Positions 1-12,700 of a DNA stretch of 64,000 bases are shown one piece after another. Within the stretch, counting starts at the first letter, position 1, and each line of letters begins with the position of its first letter. The stretch is from Chelonoidis abingdonii. Lineage: Eukaryota > Chordata > Testudines > Testudinidae. Made by a program: the position numbers and the translations under genes. Where the stretch lies: the NCBI RefSeq assembly GCF_003597395.2, contig NC_133770.1, positions 9,560,173 to 9,624,172 of the forward strand. Direction: 5' to 3'. A model generated the notes under the pieces. That model was not told the origin of the DNA. It did no database searches and saw nothing but the letters and a program-made list of their open reading frames with translations.

Positions 1-61
1 CTTCGGCACCCATGCCATAGGTTGCCTAGCCCTGCACTAAAGTAATATGGGTGATCTATCC

Positions 62-330
62 CCTGTTCTCCAGTCCCAGCTTCTGGCATTTGGAAATGTA
101 GGGACACTTAGAGCGTAGAGGTGCATCCGTGACCATCTTGGCTAATAGCCATTGATGGAACTATCCTCATCGAACTTATCTATTTCTTGTTTGAACCCAG
201 ATATACTTTTGGCCTTCACAACATCCCCTGGCAATGAGTTCCACAGCTTAACTGTGCATTGTGCAAAGAAGTTCTTCCTTTTGTTTGTTTTATACAATTG
301 TAAAGAATTTGCACTTGTTCCATACTGGCC
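62..330 (-). repeat. CR1 LINE 3' region, decayed
   Basis: A minus-strand CR1-type 3' segment, recognised by the stretch with CTTGGCTAATAGCCATTGA and, further on, CCTGGCAATGAGTTCCACA. It lies in the intron before exon 1. Boundaries are approximate. Confidence 0.6.
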
Positions 331-439
331 ATCTTTCTTGACTGGGGTTGAAAGGGTAGACTATATCAGAGCATTGTCATATGGGCGTGGTGGAGATGGT
401 CTGTACACAATATTGATCATCTCTGGTTGTATATTTTAG

Positions 440-706
440 CTCTGCCAGTCCTTTTTAAACAAAACCTGCAGAACACAGAAATGGAAGAGGGGAGCACTGT
501 AGTTTTGCGCTGTGAGATCACTAAACCCGATGCCCGAGTGGTGTGGAAGAAGGGAGGAGCCATACTCCAGGAGAGTGCCAAATATGAGCTGAAGCAGAAG
601 GGTTGTGTGGCAGAGCTGCTCATTCACAATGCAGAGCCGGAGGATGGTGGAAGATACACCTGTGATACTGGAGACCAGCAGACGACTGCTCAAGTCAAAA
701 TCCATG
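440..706 (+). CDS. OBSCN: OBSCN exon 1 of window, Ig domain (89 aa)
   Basis: The acceptor is ATTTTAG before 440 and the donor is G|GTAGAA after 706. Cys25, Trp36 and Cys75 (YTCDTGDQ) are all present, so a normal I-set disulfide is expected. The sequence uses the KPDARVVW and CDTGDQQTT variants, like exons 19-30 and unlike exons 2-18. It therefore marks the 5' edge of the recent array. An upstream exon must exist outside the window, because the first codon is split. The 1,431-bp intron that follows holds a MIR/L2-like fragment near 729-868 and a minus-strand CR1 tail at 1850-2005; the rest shows nothing recognisable. Confidence 0.9.
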
Positions 707-3700
707 GTAGAAGTTTTCATCACTTTCTGTTGTTGTTATTAATCATGTTTATTATGGTAGTGCCTAGGGACTGACTAAAATGGGCACCATTGTGCAAGCT
801 GCTGAATGAACACAGAGGGGCAGATAGTCCCTGCCCCAAAGAGCTGATAGTCTACATAGAGAGGACTGATGATGGGTTGGGGGTGAGGACATAATATGTA
901 AGCAGAGCAATCAGTGGCAAACACTGCTAGTTCCATGATTTTTTGGGAGGGATGTGAGAGGTTAGTTGGCAGCATTAAAATACAAAGACAAGGAAGGGAG
1001 ACGGAACATGGAAGGGAAGGGGATGGTTGGGCAAGGAAGGAAGGAGGAGAGTATGAGGAGCAGATGTGGTGTGATGCGGAGGTGAGGAGTCCATGAGAGA
1101 GGGCTAGAGCAAACCGCCAGTCAGCGCAAGGCAGAAAATGTCCAGTCAAAACTGTAAAAAGTATTCTGATGACATTGCCAGTGTTCAAAGTCCTCAGCTT
1201 AAACAGCTTCTGCGGAGGTTCCTAAGAGTCCTAACAGGTTGAGTCTTTGGCTGGCTCCTCCCTGCAATTTCTCTCCCCAGAGCCACATGGCTGGAGGGAA
1301 GAGGGCCACTGCATGGGTCTTAGTGGCCCCAGGGCAGGGGGCCTCCCCTGCAAAGTTCTGGATCCGGAGGTGGGGTGGGGGGGGGTCTAAGGGAGAGGAA
1401 ACCCAGACTGGTCTTGATTTTTGTTGTGTTCTCTAGGTAACCCTCCTATCAAGAAATATCAGCCAAATGATCTTTCGTTGTCAACATCATATCTGCCAAT
1501 GGCTTTGAAATAATTATTGCAGTAAAACCTCTTTTCTGCTCAGGAGTAAGGCACTTGTCCAAATTTGACCATCTAGCTGAAAGGCCTTGTGGGGCAAAAT
1601 GTCTGATTTTAAAGAACAATTTTTTTGCAGGGAGTTAAAAAGCAGGTTCTTTGGCAGAGTAACTGCTTGGCAACCATTATTTTAAATTGTGTTTAATTCT
1701 TTTTCCCCCCCCCAAAAAATGAATTGTGTGCTAATGTACATGCTAATTTATCAGCTCTGGAGACGGACCCCTCCATTTATCCAGGCTTTTCCTTAAGTGC
1801 CAGCTCAGTTTCCCCTTTTATGTAGCCTTTCACCCATGCCGTCCTTGTCATAGAATCATAGAATATCAGAGTCAGAAGGGACCTCAGGAGGTCATCTAGT
1901 CCAACCCCCTGCTCAAAGCGGGTCCAATCCCCAACTAAATCATCCTAGCCAGGGTTTTGTCAAGCCTGACCTTAAAAACCTCTAAGGAAGGAGAAACCAC
2001 CACCTTCAGTATCCTTATAAAGTCATGGCACTGAAAGAGAGTCATGAAACTGTTCCTTGTCTCAGTCTACTATGCCATGTACAGTGCAACCATATTATGT
2101 TGATGCACGTCATATAAATGCATGCTTCCTTCTTCAGCCCTGCCTGTACTCATCAAAGAAGAACTGAAGAACTTGGAAGCCACAGAAGGTGGAACAGCCG
2201 TACTGCGCTGTGAGCTGAGCAAAGCTGCTCCAGTGGAGTGGAAGAAGGGGCCCAAAGGGCTCAGGCCAAGTGGCAAATACAGAATGAGACAAGAAGGCAC
2301 CATTGCTGAGCTGGTCATCCACGATGTAGATCTGAAGGATGCTGGAGATTACACATGTGTATTTGGAGATCAAAAAACCACAGCAGCCTTAAGAGTGAAT
2401 GGTAAAAAGTCATAAAAAAATGACGCTCCTGAGAGCTCCCCCACCTTTTACTATTTCCTAACAAAATTTACCTGTGTCCTTCTCTTTGTTCTTTTTTGCA
2501 CATAGTGCTGTGGATCCTATGTCCATTTGTCCTCTACCCTGACAGAATTCAGTGCATGTGTGTGCAATATAAAGTCTTCTAAAGAATGCTAACCAGGCAA
2601 AGAACATGCACGTATATTTTACTGAATTAGTACTGAAGCATGAGACCCCTTGAGCAATTATCAACCTCTCTGTTGAGAGGATTAAGTACAGTCAATCACT
2701 TCCATGATAGTACAGTCAATCACTTCCTCTGTTGTCTGTCACAAAAGTCTTGCTTTACTGGGGACTTTGATTCCCAGAGAACAATCCACCTGAAAGCTAT
2801 TGTTTCCAGCTAGACAAATGCCAGATCATGGTTGGTGTAAAAGTGTTGTGATGAGGCCCATGGAGTTAAAAAAAAATTAATTATGGTTCAGTCGTCGCCC
2901 AAGGAAAACACTTTGTAGTTCCGAGTTTGTGGCATTTGGATGAAATATTTGTTTGTTCTGCATCCCTCAGCCCTACCCGTACGTTTCAAAAAGGAACTGA
3001 AGAACGAGGAAGTCACTGAGAGTGGAACAGCCACACTGCACTGTGAACTGACCAAGGCTGTTGACTCAGTTGAGTGGATGAAGGATCAAAAGGTGCTGAA
3101 ACCAAGTGGCAAATACAGAATGAGGCAGGAAGGCCGCTTTGCTGAGTTGATTATCCAAGACCTAGATTTGGCAGATGCAGGAGATTACACTTGCTTGTGT
3201 GGTGACCAGAAGACAACAGCTGCTCTAACAGTGAATGGTAAATGTGCCCAAAATTAAATAGGTTGTTTTATATTTATCTCCTCTATGGAACTCAAGAGGT
3301 TGGCATTCAGCATTCACACTGATCCATGGCAGCTCCTCTGATCCCTTGTTCAGTGCAGTTTTGGAAAGAGGACTCATATCCTCAGCTTTGTGGTGACACT
3401 GGGTCACCTTGATAAAGAACACTCCCCGTGTGGTAGTGGTTTGCCACAGTCCAGTTATGTTTCCTCATTTCTTTTCCTTTTATATGCACAACTTATTCTC
3501 ATCTTTATTGCTGCAAGCTGTCTCCATTCTAGGAATGATGCACATGTATTTAACTGTATATTTTGCTTAATTTCCTTCTTTTAGGACTTTGAAATGTGTG
3601 ATTGGAAAGAAATGTGTTATCACAATCTGATGACCCACAAAAAAACCCCTACTCACTGAATTCTGGTTCTGATACAGTCTCTGTCTATATTGTGTTCTTC

Positions 3701-6700
3701 AGCCTTGCCTGCACTTTTCCAAGAAAAACTGAATAACAAGGAAGTTTCAGAGGGTGGGACAGTCACTCTGCACTGTAAATTGAGCAAACCCGCCCCAGTG
3801 GAGTGGAAGAAGGGACAAAAGGCTCTCAGACCAAGTGAAAAATTCAAAATAAGCCAGGAGGGTCCCTTTGCTGAACTGTTGATCCATGATCTGGATTTGA
3901 CGGATGCTGGAGATTACACTTGTGTGTGTGGAGAACATCAGACTACAGCTACCTTGACAGTGAACGGTAAAAAGAAGCATGCAACATATATCCCAGATAA
4001 AACAATATAACTCTATAATTTCCTCCCTTTTCAGATTCCTTTTCCAATATAATGTTTTATCCTCACCTTCATTCCACCCACGGTATCCCTGTGTATTTAA
4101 TTTCTTTTTCTTTCTTTGCGTTCTCTCTCTCTTTCCTCCCCTTGAGAGCTGCATGTAATTGCACTCATAGGCATTATATGTAAAAATGTCAAAGGTAGTA
4201 CAGACAACTAAATGTTTCTTTTCTCCAACTCAAATACAAATTCAGTCTAGTCTTTTGGTCTGTATATGTGGTTGTTTGAAAGTTTTTTCTTAGGGATCGA
4301 GTTACAAAATGGGACTATATTATCTCACTTCAAATTACTTGGAATGTTGGGTCTGTGTTTTTAAGGTGACCAGATGATGATGATCATCTTATGCCATTAC
4401 ACAGAGGATAGTTTAGTGAAAATGATAATTTTTTTATGCTGTTGTAGATTCTATCACTTATTTTGAACTCTTTCTTGGCCCCTCTAAAATATTTTAGCTT
4501 TGCAAAAAGTTGACACCATGGTTTCTAGTTACGTTCCCTTCTAAAAAGTTCTGTTTTAGAGAGAACACAGACACTATAATAAACCAGATACTAATCTGCA
4601 TGGATATTACTTATGTCAAGGGAAAACATTTTGGGCCTGATATTGAAAAGTGGCCTCTGATTGTATGCCTGTGATTTTGCTGAGACAAATACTAACGGTT
4701 ATGTAGCATTTTGATATATAATCACCTGATTTTTATCAACAAATCAGATTGATAGATGTTGAAATGCTATAAAATAAGCCTCCACAATTGAAGGCACAAA
4801 ATCAAAAGCCCAACTGAGACCTTTTAAAAAAATTCAGTCTTTGGGGCAACAATGACAACATTGACTTAGGTGACTAACAGAGGAGAGCATTCGTAGTTCT
4901 GAGTTTCTCTGTTCTGATGCCCTTCTGTCCATATCACATTCATTCTGCAGTTCTGCCTACATTTTTCACCAAAGAACTGAAGAATCAAGAAGCTACAGAA
5001 GGTGAAAGTGCCATTCTGCACTGCGAGCTAAACAAGGTTGCTCCTACCGTGGAGTGGAAGAAGGGACACAAGACCCTCAAACTGAGCGACAAGTATAAAA
5101 TGAGACAGGAAGGTGGTGTTGTTGAATTGATAATCCAAGACCTAGAAGTGACAGATGCTGGAAATTATACCTGTATATGTGGAGACCAACAGACTATGGC
5201 GTCTGTAACTGTAAATGGTAAAAGAAGAAGCAAAATAATTGTTTTTCCCTCCATTGCTTTGGATAGACACACTCCTTTCCTGTATAACCTACAGACCTTT
5301 TTCATTCCTCACAAAGGTCCTGATTCAAAGCTTATTGAAATCAGTGAAAAGCAGCTCATTGGTTTCAGTCAGGTTTGGATCAAACTCTTACAGACATGCA
5401 AAAACAGTGAGAATAGACAAGAATCGGACAAACCCATAAGAATGGGACCCTGCATACCTAGAACAGCTGCTGCCTTTCTGTTTCCAGGCCATCGTTTCTT
5501 CACTGGAGGTTTCTTTGTTGGAAACCTCCAGTGAAGGTTATTGTTGTACTCATGCTCCCAATAAGCTGTTAGCTTAGTAAGACCTATAGCCTGACTAATA
5601 TTTAGGCTTTACAACAAACTGAAAAGTTACATCCCATTCCGTCCTTAAGAAACACTGATTCTTTCCCTGTGCCCCAACTTTGAGACAGAAAAGTGATTAC
5701 ATACAGTCCTGTATGTAGAGGGCATTGCTGTAGAGTTCCCATGCTCTCACAAATAAAGTCAAAACTTTTCATGTGGAAAGTTTTCCCACTGAAAAGTAAA
5801 GTTTTGCTGAAACAGACATTTATTTTTATGAGGAAAAAGGTCAAATCAGGTAAAAAAAAATTGGTTTCCTTCAGGATATTGCTAAACAAAATTTCCCTTT
5901 TAAAATTAACATTTCAAAATGAGACTTTATTTTGTTTTGACTTAGAATGGCATTTCATTTTGTGTAGAAATCTCAAGTTGAAACAAGAAAAAATTCATTT
6001 TGAAACTTCTCATGGAAAAACCAAAATGTTTCAACTAAAAAGTTTTGAATGAAAATTTTTTCATTTGAAATTTCACAGGGAAAAACATGGTTTTCTGACC
6101 TGCTCTTCTGATCCTTTTGTCCACTTTCTTCTGTAATGATTTGTGATGATAATGTGTGAGGCTTCTGCTCCTTTCTACAAATACTGAGTGCATTTCTGGG
6201 GATAGGGGTTATCTGATTATCTATTTTTTTCTCATACTGATTATTTGAGAGCAGTGAAGCTGGTCGAATGACAGTTGATAGTCTGGTTCTGATAACTAAG
6301 GAGGAATTAACTGAAAAATGAGGGTAACATTTAGTTTTGACTTTTCTGATTTTTAAATCCAATTGTCCTTATTGCTGTCCTTCAGTCCTGCCTGCATTTT
6401 TCAAAGAGGGATTGAAGAATAAGGAAGCCTCAGAAGGTGCAACAGCCACTCTGCACTGTGAGCTGAGCAAAGTCCCTGTCCTAGTGGAGTGGAAGAAGGG
6501 GCAAAAACCACTCAAACCCAGTGAAAAGTACAGAATGCGACAGGAAGGTGCCATTGCAGAGCTGTTGATCCGTGACCTGGATGTAGAAGATACAGATGAT
6601 TATACCTGTGTGTGTGGAGACCAGAAGACCTCTGCTGTCTTGACAGTCCATGGTAAACAAAAATTCCACCTTACAAGAGAGATATTCCAGAGAGCTTCAC

Positions 6701-9700
6701 TCCCTTTGGAAATTCCCTTCCTGACCTGTTTTAGAGTTACTTTTCACCTTTCCTTTTTTGTTTCTGTAGTGCTGGTCTGTATTTCATTTCACCTCAACTT
6801 GTCTCTTGGTATTAAAATGGTCTTCCTTATTGTGAACTAAAGGGGGGTACAGATGCCTTCCTTTTCTAGATCCGTTTTGTGTCTTTACAGAGTAAAAACT
6901 TTATCTGTACTTAGTAAGGCCAACATTTTCTAGGTCCCTAAGAATGTACTCAGGCTTCTAAATAATTTTCAGAGGATTTGAATACTCACGCCACTCTCTG
7001 AAGTCAATGGATTTCAGTGCCTACCTTGAGGAAACCATATTTGAAAATTTTGACTTCCATTTGCTAATGGACTTTTTGGAGAAATCAAACTCTTGAGATT
7101 AAATGGTTCCCAATATTTCTTGGGGGTGACAGTGATATGTGCGAATGATGAAATTACAATAGCCAATCGGATGGGTGCCAATGGCAATTTGATTGTTAGT
7201 TTTGCTGTCGTGAGCAGTGGTTCTGGAATTAGGGTATTGCTGCACCCCCTGGCTTGAAATTGTAATAACAAACACCAAATGTATGGTTTCCGTGATCTCC
7301 ATCATCACCACCCCAACTATAAAAATTGATCCAGCACCACTGATGGTGAGTGATACAAAACAGTCTTAATTACGCTATCAGCAGTGTTAATTTACATATA
7401 GTGTCGTTCAGTGGGTGAATCTTAAGAGGCCCTGTTCAGTTTAGATAAGTCTCAACATTCAGATGCTTTTGAAATCCTAGTTTAACCTTTGAAGCACATC
7501 TACCTCCTGTCCCCTTTCCTTGCATTTTATTCCTTCCTTCTTTCTCCCAACCCAAATGCAGTCTTCTCTTTCACGCCAACCCCACACTTCCTTTTCCCCA
7601 CAAACTGTCTTCTGCGTAGTTGTTTATAGGCCCATCAAAAATCTTATTACTGGTGGTTTGAATACTTCTCACGAAAGATATCTTTGATACTGAACTGACA
7701 ATTATCATGTTCTAGAAGTTGTGTCTTAATGCCGTATGTATGGGTAGGCTGCTAAATCAATTTCTAAAGAGACAAGGTGGGTGAGGTAATATTTTTTGTT
7801 GGGCCAACTTCTGTTGGTGAGAGAGATTCTGTGTAAGATGGAAAGCATGTCTTTCTCAACTACAGAAATTGGTCCAATAGAAGGTATTACCTCATTCACC
7901 TTCTCTCTCTAATATCCTGGGACCGTCATAGCTACAACACTGCATAAATCAAGATCTAGTAATTTAAAACAAAAGTCTGAGTTTATGGATTTTGATGCAC
8001 TTTCTGTCCCTATTACATCCCCCAGCCCTGCCTGCGCTATTCAAAAAAGAACTCAAAAATGAGGAAGCCACAGAAAGTGGGACAGCTACTCTCCACTGTG
8101 AGTTGACCAAAGCTGCTCCAGTGGAGTGGATGAAGGATCAAAAGGTGCTCAAAGCTAGTGACAAATATAAAATGAGACAGAAGGATGCCATTGCTGAGCT
8201 GACAATCCATGACTTGGAGGAACAGGATGCTGGAGATTATACTTGTGTATGTGGAGACCAGAAAACCACTGCATCCTTGACAGTGCATGGTAAACAAAAA
8301 ATAATATGGGATTTCCTACAATGTCATCTATGATTGCAACTAGGATCACAAACTGATCTTGATATCCTCTGTCATTTTATATTGCTACTGTATTTACAAC
8401 AACCACTGTGAATTTTCTTCACTTAAATTCCATTATTTGGGTTTGGTATAACATTATGGAGGTTTTTTTGCTCCTTTTTGTCTTGTTAATAGAATTTGGG
8501 GGTAAATAATTAAGTCATGGCAAAATTACATGCAACAGTTTGAGTTTTCCCCTTAATTCATTTCTTTAATCATATTACTGAGATTTCATTTATTTTTATA
8601 GGTAACTTGAGAGAAGATGAGTGGGAAACCAAGTGACCCGTAATAGCTTGCAATTTTAAATAGTACATTGGATATGTTTTAAATGCTAACCTAATAACAC
8701 CACAAGCAGACTAGGCTACCTTCTTGAAAGTTCAGGGCAAGCTTTCTTCTATTATATATGTCAGACGATGACTTTCAGTCCTAAGCTGCTACACCACAGC
8801 TGTTCTAACACTGAGCTTGACTGTCTCAGAGAACAGACTACCAGCTTGGTCGTAATGTGCTGAACTTAGTGCACCGGAAAAATGTGAACCAGGGACTCAA
8901 ATGAGACCCATGAAACCATTTTAATTTGGTTCTTAGATACTGTATGTTGTAACCCAAATTACTAGAGATTGAAGATTAATACACTAATCTACTGGAGCCA
9001 CCTAGCTGCAGTTATTTCTTGAATTTTAATACAGTCTGTTCATCCTATGCTCCTCAGTCCTTCCTCCACGTTTTAAAAAAGAACTGAAGAATTTGGAAGC
9101 CAGAGAAGGTGAAGCAGCCATTCTGCACTGTGAGCTGACCAAGGTTACTGCCACCGTGGAATGGAAGAAGGGGTCCAAAGTGCTCAAACCAAGCAACAAA
9201 TTTAGAATGAGACAGGAAGGCACCATTGCTGAGTTAGTGATCCATGATTTAGATGTGACAGATGCTGGAGATTATACATGCATGTATGGAGACCAAAAAA
9301 CCACAGCTGCCTTAACAGTGAATGGTAAATAATATATCCCAAATTAAGTGCATAATTTTCTACTATCTGTTCTGTGAAAAATAATGGTATCAACTGGATT
9401 ATAGCCCTGCTTTCAGCCTGCAATAATTTAGTCTGTATAACTAAAAAGTTAAAATCCATGTGCTGTAATTTTCTTAAATATTGCTGATGAATTTAGCAAA
9501 ATTTTAGTTGAAATAGAAATAGACTTTTTGCATTGTTTGGACCAGATGTTGGTCATGCACTCATTGCAGAAATTTCCACAGAGAGTTGGGAAATACACTT
9601 CAACTACAACTCCTTCTGATTTTCATGTTCAATAGTAGGTGTTAAATCGGTAACATTAATTTTATCACCATAAATGTTATGATGTTACATTCCAAGAATG

Positions 9701-12700
9701 GGGAATATCATGATAAAAGCCAACACCATGATAACAGAAATATTTCCTTGTGAATTCTGAACACTTATTACATTTCCTTGGGAGGAAATATAATCATTGC
9801 TACTTTCACGGGGAGGTCAGTAATACGACATCCAGTGGCTAGTTGACCACATTGATATGTTAGTGAATTTGCACAAAGCATGAAAACCACCAACACTTAC
9901 CAGGAGCACCACGTGAAGGTTGTTGTCTTGCTCTTTAAAACTCTCTCTCAATGGAAAATGAGGCAAACACCTGTATACAACTGGTCACCAGACACAAGCA
10001 ATGGAGCACATCATGTCTCCTTTGTTCTTTTGCCACAGCCTTGAAGGACTTTCACCAGCTCACTGGTGCAGCCATGTGCTGGCAATCAAATCTAGATATA
10101 AATTTGTAATCGTTGCTCCCTACCCAAGCCATATGAAAGAAGAAGAATTTCCTTGGGGAGGTACTGACAGTCATGTTATATTGAACTAGGCATATTGCAA
10201 GGACACATCTAAATGAGAAGTGAGATGTCAGCCGATGCTGTTTCATTTGTGTCCCTATTATTTTATTTATTATTTGTATTACAATAGCTCCTAGAAACTT
10301 CAATCAGGTTTAGAATAATTTGTTCGAGGCATCCTACAAATACAATAAAAAGGAGGTCCCTGCCCTGAAGTGGATCTGAAAGATGAGGATGGTTCTCTAG
10401 CTGTTTCATTCTGTGGGGCACCTTATAAAAGAGTGATCTGCCTTAGGATAGGGTCTTTTCTGAACCCCCAACTCACCAGTATGTGGTTCTCACTATGATG
10501 AATTCTGTTTCAGGGAAGATTTTGCAGACCACTGGTGGTCCATGGATCACAATTTGATAATCCTGTGGGTTAGTGTGTTCAAGGTCTGTGCCAGGTAGTT
10601 GCCCTGACATGATTGTTCATGTACTCTGTCCATTCTGAACTCCTCAGCTCTGCCTGCACGTTTCAAGGAAGAAATGACAAATGAGGAAGCCACGGAAGGT
10701 GGGAGAGCCACTCTGCGCTGTCAGCTGACCAAGATTGCTTCGGTGGAGTGGAAAAAGAAGCATAAGGTGCTCGTACCAAGTGACAAATATACAATGAGGC
10801 AGGAAGGTGCCATTGCAGAACTAGTCATCCATGATTTAGAAGTCAAGGACTCTGGCGATTATATCTGTGTATGTGGAGACCAGAAGACAACTGCAGCTTT
10901 GGTAGTGCACGGTAAAAAACAAACAAACATTTTTTTTTTTAAATGTGTGATTTTTCTACCATCCCCTTTGGAAAACTCAATACTGACAGCCACTAAGCTC
11001 CCATTCTCATCTTACTGTAATCAGACTCTTCTGTAATAATTTTCCTTCTTTTCCCCCGATCTCCATCTAACTCACTGGAGCCCTACTTCTTGTACTTGCT
11101 CTTAACACTCTGTGTGTTTTTCTGTTTCCTGTCTAATCTGTGCATGCTTACACGTGCTTACATTGTACTTCTGCGGGAAGGATTTCACTTACTTGCATTG
11201 TTTTTGTGTTGCTTGTTTCAGAATGAGCCAGGAGAGAAGGTCGGGCTGGAATTTTTATATTTCTTAAATTAGACGAGAGGTCTTAGGTTGTAATTTGTTA
11301 ACATTTGGCTGACAATTTGAAGGGCTCAGAATAGTAACACTGCAAACAGGAGCTGGTTTTCTGCAGTCTTTCTTACAATTCAAACAGTACATCCTGCATA
11401 TTTGTCTACTTATTTGGCCCACATCACCGCAGTATCTGAGACATTATTCAGGTTTATCTGCACAATCTCCCTATCAGGTAGGGAAGTATTATCATCCTGC
11501 CCATGGGGCACTTGTCCAAGGTCACAAAGAAATTCCGGGCTAGAACTTGGAGCTGAATTCAGAGCTCCTGAATCTCTGTTCTTTCCTGACTCTCCTCCTT
11601 CTGTCATCATCCTGACCAGTAAGACATTTTCTCTTCCAGTCTTGAGCCACTTAGGAGGTGGCCAATTCCATAATGAGTGGAAGAATGTCTAGGCATGGAC
11701 AGAAGCTTGTGACCATCAACCTCGTTTTAATTTATTAGTCATCCCTGGAGGTTGTGAGAATGTTTCCTCACTCTTTGTTCCTCAGCCCTACCGGTACTTT
11801 TCCAAGAAGAATTAAGAAATGAAGAAGCCACAGAAGGTGGTGCAGCCACTCTGCGCTGTGAGCTAAACAAGGCTGCCCCAGTGGAGTGGAAGAAGGGACA
11901 CAAGGTGCTCAAGCCAAGTGACAAATACAAAATGAGGCAGAAGGATACCACTGCAGAGCTGGAGATCCACAATCTAGATGACAATGATGCTGGTGATTAT
12001 ACCTGTGTGTGTGGAGATCAGCAGAGCACAGCTGTCTTAGCAGTACATGGTAATAACAAGTTTCATAATGAAGTTCATAATTTGCTAATAACTTTCATAA
12101 TTTTCAGGTTCATCCAATGGATTCAAGCATCTGTCCTTGTGTAATCTGTCATTTCTGTGTTTTTTCCCTTATTATATTTATTGCATATAGGAGTCACTGT
12201 CATTCATTTGTTTTTTGTTGAACCTGCCTTCCCGGTACCCCCAACCCCATAATACAGTATCTGTATTCACAGCCTGATCCAGTTACTACTCATTACAGAA
12301 TAAGTATGGGATCAGGCCATGTGATGAGTACTCTGCTCACTACAGGTGGGTCTCCCTCCTGGCCTTTCTGGGGATTGCTCTGCACAGCCCATGCTTCTTC
12401 CTGTGGGTGCGCTCTGTTTCTCCCTCTGTGGTCCCTCTCTGACTCCAGGAACTGCAGCCTCTGCTTTGTGAATCAGCTGTCTGGCCAGGTCACTGTGTGG
12501 TTTTCCCTTCTGGGGATGTGTATCAAAGTCCCTGCTCACCAGCAATCTCAGGCAGTCCTCTCAGTCTCTGCCCCAGGTGCCACTCCCTCAGTGGCTGGTA
12601 GGGGGAACCTGAGCCCACCCTCTACTCCGGGTTCCAGCTCAGGGACCTTCTAAGCAGCAGCCAAGGTGTGATTCCTTCCTGCATCTTGCTGCCTTTCTCT

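Noticed and set aside
436..723. Long minus-strand ORFs opposite nearly every Ig exon (also 2070-2373, 8037-8297, 13111-13431 and others)
   Set aside because: They mirror the conserved Ig exons, carry no recognisable domain and lack their own gene structure. They are shadows of the plus-strand exons.
5239..5534. Extension of exon 5 coding sequence past 5217
   Set aside because: Homology to all sibling exons ends at the GT donor; the extra open frame is by chance and enters a hairpin.
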